DNA from: Opitutus sp. GAS368
GTDB lineage: Bacteria; Verrucomicrobiota; Verrucomicrobiia; Opitutales; UBA953
DNA length: 34,129 nt
Assembly: GCA_945882655.1 (NCBI GenBank)
Contig: CAMCWL010000006.1
Span: 1 to 34,129, forward strand
Direction of reading: 5' to 3'
Shown here: positions 32,445-34,129 of the stretch, in pieces
Layout of the letters: each line of letters opens with the position of its first letter
Position numbering within the stretch: position 1 is the first letter of the stretch
Notes under the pieces: generated by a model
The model's input: only the letters and a program-made list of their open reading frames with translations
Told to the model about the DNA's origin: nothing
Databases searched by the model: none
Program-made: the position numbers and the translations under genes

Positions 32445-33353
32445 TCAGTTCGTCGCGAAGAAGCCGCGTTGCTTCTCGCTGATCGGGAGGCCGAGCTTCT
32501 CCATGGCCAGCAGGAAGTCTTCCCAGACGGCCCGCTTGGCGGACGCGCTCGGATTATGCAGCAGATAATTCGGGTGATAAGTCGGCATCAACGGCACTCC
32601 AGAAAGATCAAACCACTGGCCGCGGGCCTGCGTGATGCTCGGCGTGCGACCGTGCAGGGCTTCGAACGCCTGGGCGCCGAGCGCGACCACGATGCGCGGG
32701 GCAACGACGTCGATCTGCGCGCGAAGGTACGGAAGGTTGAAAGCGATTTCACGCGCGGTGGGCGGGCGCTTGCCATACTGCGTCGGAGGCTCGGGCCGCC
32801 ACACCATCACGGGCGCGAGATAATAGTCGGCGGGGCTGATCACGGCGGCGCCGAGGATTTTCTGAAGGAGTTCGCCTGAGGCGCCGGCGAAGGCTTTACC
32901 GGCTTCCATCTCTTCAAGCGAAGGGGCTTCGCCGACGAACACGACCTTGGCATCGAGTGAACCATGGCCGAGCAGCGGACGATGCGAACCGGTCAGATGC
33001 TTCTTCGTCTCGACGCAGGCGTCGACGAGCTGACGGAGGGCCTGCATGCGCTCAGCCTTGGTACCGGCCGGCAAAGTAAAGATTGGCGCATCGGCGATGA
33101 CCGGAGTCGTCGCGACCACGGCAGGCTTGGGTGCGACTGGGAGCGGGGTGGACGGACGGGAAGCGGCGGGTGCGGTGATGGCAGCTGGCTTGGCTACTGC
33201 GGCGGGGGCAGGCGCGGCCACCGGAGCGCCGGCGAGGGCCTTCAAGGTCGCCACGGCTTCGTCCGAGACGCTGACCCGACGGAGTCCAGCGGCCTTCTGG
33301 CGTTTGAGCTCCTCTAGGAGGATGTCCAGGGCCTCAGCGGGGTCGTCAATCAC
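32445..33353 (-). CDS. Uracil-DNA glycosylase superfamily protein, family-4-like, apparently without Fe-S ligands
   Basis: KVVFVGEAPSLEEMEAGKAFAGASGELLQKILGAA...RPPTAREIAFNLPYLRAQIDVVAPRIVVALGAQAFEALHG...VPLMPTYHPNYLLHNPSASAKRAVWEDF. Ala/Pro-rich linker N-terminal. GTG start overlaps upstream stop (GTGA). Confidence 0.87.
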   Translation of the reverse strand: MIDDPAEALDILLEELKRQKAAGLRRVSVSDEAVATLKALAGAPVAAPAPAAVAKPAAITAPAASRPSTPLPVAPKPAVVATTPVIADAPIFTLPAGTKAERMQALRQLVDACVETKKHLTGSHRPLLGHGSLDAKVVFVGEAPSLEEMEAGKAFAGASGELLQKILGAAVISPADYYLAPVMVWRPEPPTQYGKRPPTAREIAFNLPYLRAQIDVVAPRIVVALGAQAFEALHGRTPSITQARGQWFDLSGVPLMPTYHPNYLLHNPSASAKRAVWEDFLLAMEKLGLPISEKQRGFFATN

Positions 33354-33640
33354 GGGAGGGAGATGGATTGGATGGCGCGGGCGAGGGTCAAATCTTTCTC
33401 TGTGATCTGACCGCCAGCATCGTGGGTACAAAGCCGAAGGGTCACCCGATTCCAACTATTATGGATTTCCGGGTGGTGATCGAGACGCTCGGCCTCGACT
33501 CCGATCAGGTTAATGAAGGCCAAGGCAGCCTTGAAATCCTTTAACTTATACACCTTCAACAACTTAGAGTGCTCAACTGCCCAGCCATCCAGTCGCGCTA
33601 GGGCCTCCTCGATCTGACTTTGGGTCAAAGCTGCGCTCAT
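33350..33640 (-). CDS. Pterin-4-alpha-carbinolamine dehydratase
   Basis: LDGWAVEHSKLLKVYKLKDFKAALAFINLIGVEAERLDHHPEIHNSWNRVTLRLCTHDAGGQITEKDLTLARAI. Confidence 0.92.
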   Translation of the reverse strand: MSAALTQSQIEEALARLDGWAVEHSKLLKVYKLKDFKAALAFINLIGVEAERLDHHPEIHNSWNRVTLRLCTHDAGGQITEKDLTLARAIQSISLP

Positions 33641-33676
33641 GAAAACAGCCTCTTTCACCCCGCTAACGGAGTCAAC

Positions 33677-33785
33677 GCAGGGCTGAGGGAACCCCCCTAT
33701 TGTGAATAAACTTGCCGAAGCCCTGCTTAACTGACTTAAAGGCGGTCAGGTTTGTCTCGGAAAATAACCAACGTAAGAGACAACC
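33677..33785 (+). promoter_or_regulatory. Putative structured 5' leader of the RRM gene
   Basis: Inverted repeats GCAGGGCT (33677-33684)/AGCCCTGC (33719-33726) and GGTTTGTCTC (33749-33758)/GAGACAACC (33777-33785). Confidence 0.45.
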
Positions 33786-33890
33786 CCGCAATAATCCGGT
33801 GAGTTGACGGTCGTTAAGACGGCAAATCGAAATCCGAAAGTCGGAAACGGGCAATGCGGTGAAGGTAAAACAAGCAAAACAAAAGATAAT

Positions 33891-34129
33891 ATGGAAAACA
33901 AACTGTTCGTGGGCAACTTGCCCTGGGCCGCAACCGAATCCGACATCCGTGCTCACTTCTCCCAAGGCGGCGAAGTGGTGTCCGTGGAAGTCATGATGGA
34001 CAAGTTCACGGGTCGCCCTCGTGGCTTCGCCTTCGTGACCATGGCCAATGCTCAGGCTGCTCAGGATGCGATCGCTAAGACTGAAAACATCGATTTCATG
34101 GGTCGTCCCCTGAAGGTCAATGTCGCTCG
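33891..34129 (+). CDS. RNA-binding protein with RRM domain, 3'-truncated by window edge
   Basis: MENKLFVGNLPWAATESDIRAHFSQGGEVVSVEVMMDKFTGRPRGFAFVTMANAQAAQDAIAKTENIDFMGRPLKVNVA; RNP2 LFVGNL and RNP1 RGFAFVTM. Absent from the ORF track because it has no stop inside the window. Confidence 0.93.
   Translation, partial: MENKLFVGNLPWAATESDIRAHFSQGGEVVSVEVMMDKFTGRPRGFAFVTMANAQAAQDAIAKTENIDFMGRPLKVNVA

Noticed and set aside
33672-33965. 97-aa minus ORF over the RRM leader
   Set aside because: Overlaps the RRM start and leader; no protein-family similarity recognised.

Overview
GC-rich chromosomal window, mostly housekeeping genes. Gene content and order suggest a Verrucomicrobia/Opitutales-like organism; this is inference, not tested. 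In order: 3' part of ppdK, a small tail-anchored hypothetical (-), thiD, ilvB, trxB (-), secA, lnt, a two-lobed retropepsin-like protein, an acidic hypothetical (-), pyrD, a SOUL-family protein (-), a DUF502 protein, a recO-like gene overlapping a PD-(D/E)XK + XPD/DinG-like helicase, a nitroreductase (-), lolD and lolC/E (-), lysS (-), thyA, folA, nuoJKLMN, xerC/D (-), argA, a family-4-like uracil-DNA glycosylase (-), a pterin carbinolamine dehydratase (-), and the 5' part of an RRM RNA-binding protein. No tRNA, rRNA, CRISPR array, IS element or prophage was recognised. Main points for follow-up: (1) two DNA-repair proteins of families that normally carry a 4Fe-4S cluster appear to lack the ligand cysteines; (2) three telomere-like GGGCTA arrays with G-quadruplex potential surround ilvB, two of them forming a perfect 21-bp inverted repeat; (3) a cluster of hairpins between ilvB and trxB has different stems but, in three cases, the same CTACCT tail, and two hairpins touch stop codons; (4) five convergent gene pairs have gaps of 6 bp or less, two sharing a TGATCA stop-to-stop junction; (5) a bacterial single-chain protein has two aspartic-protease-like half-sites.
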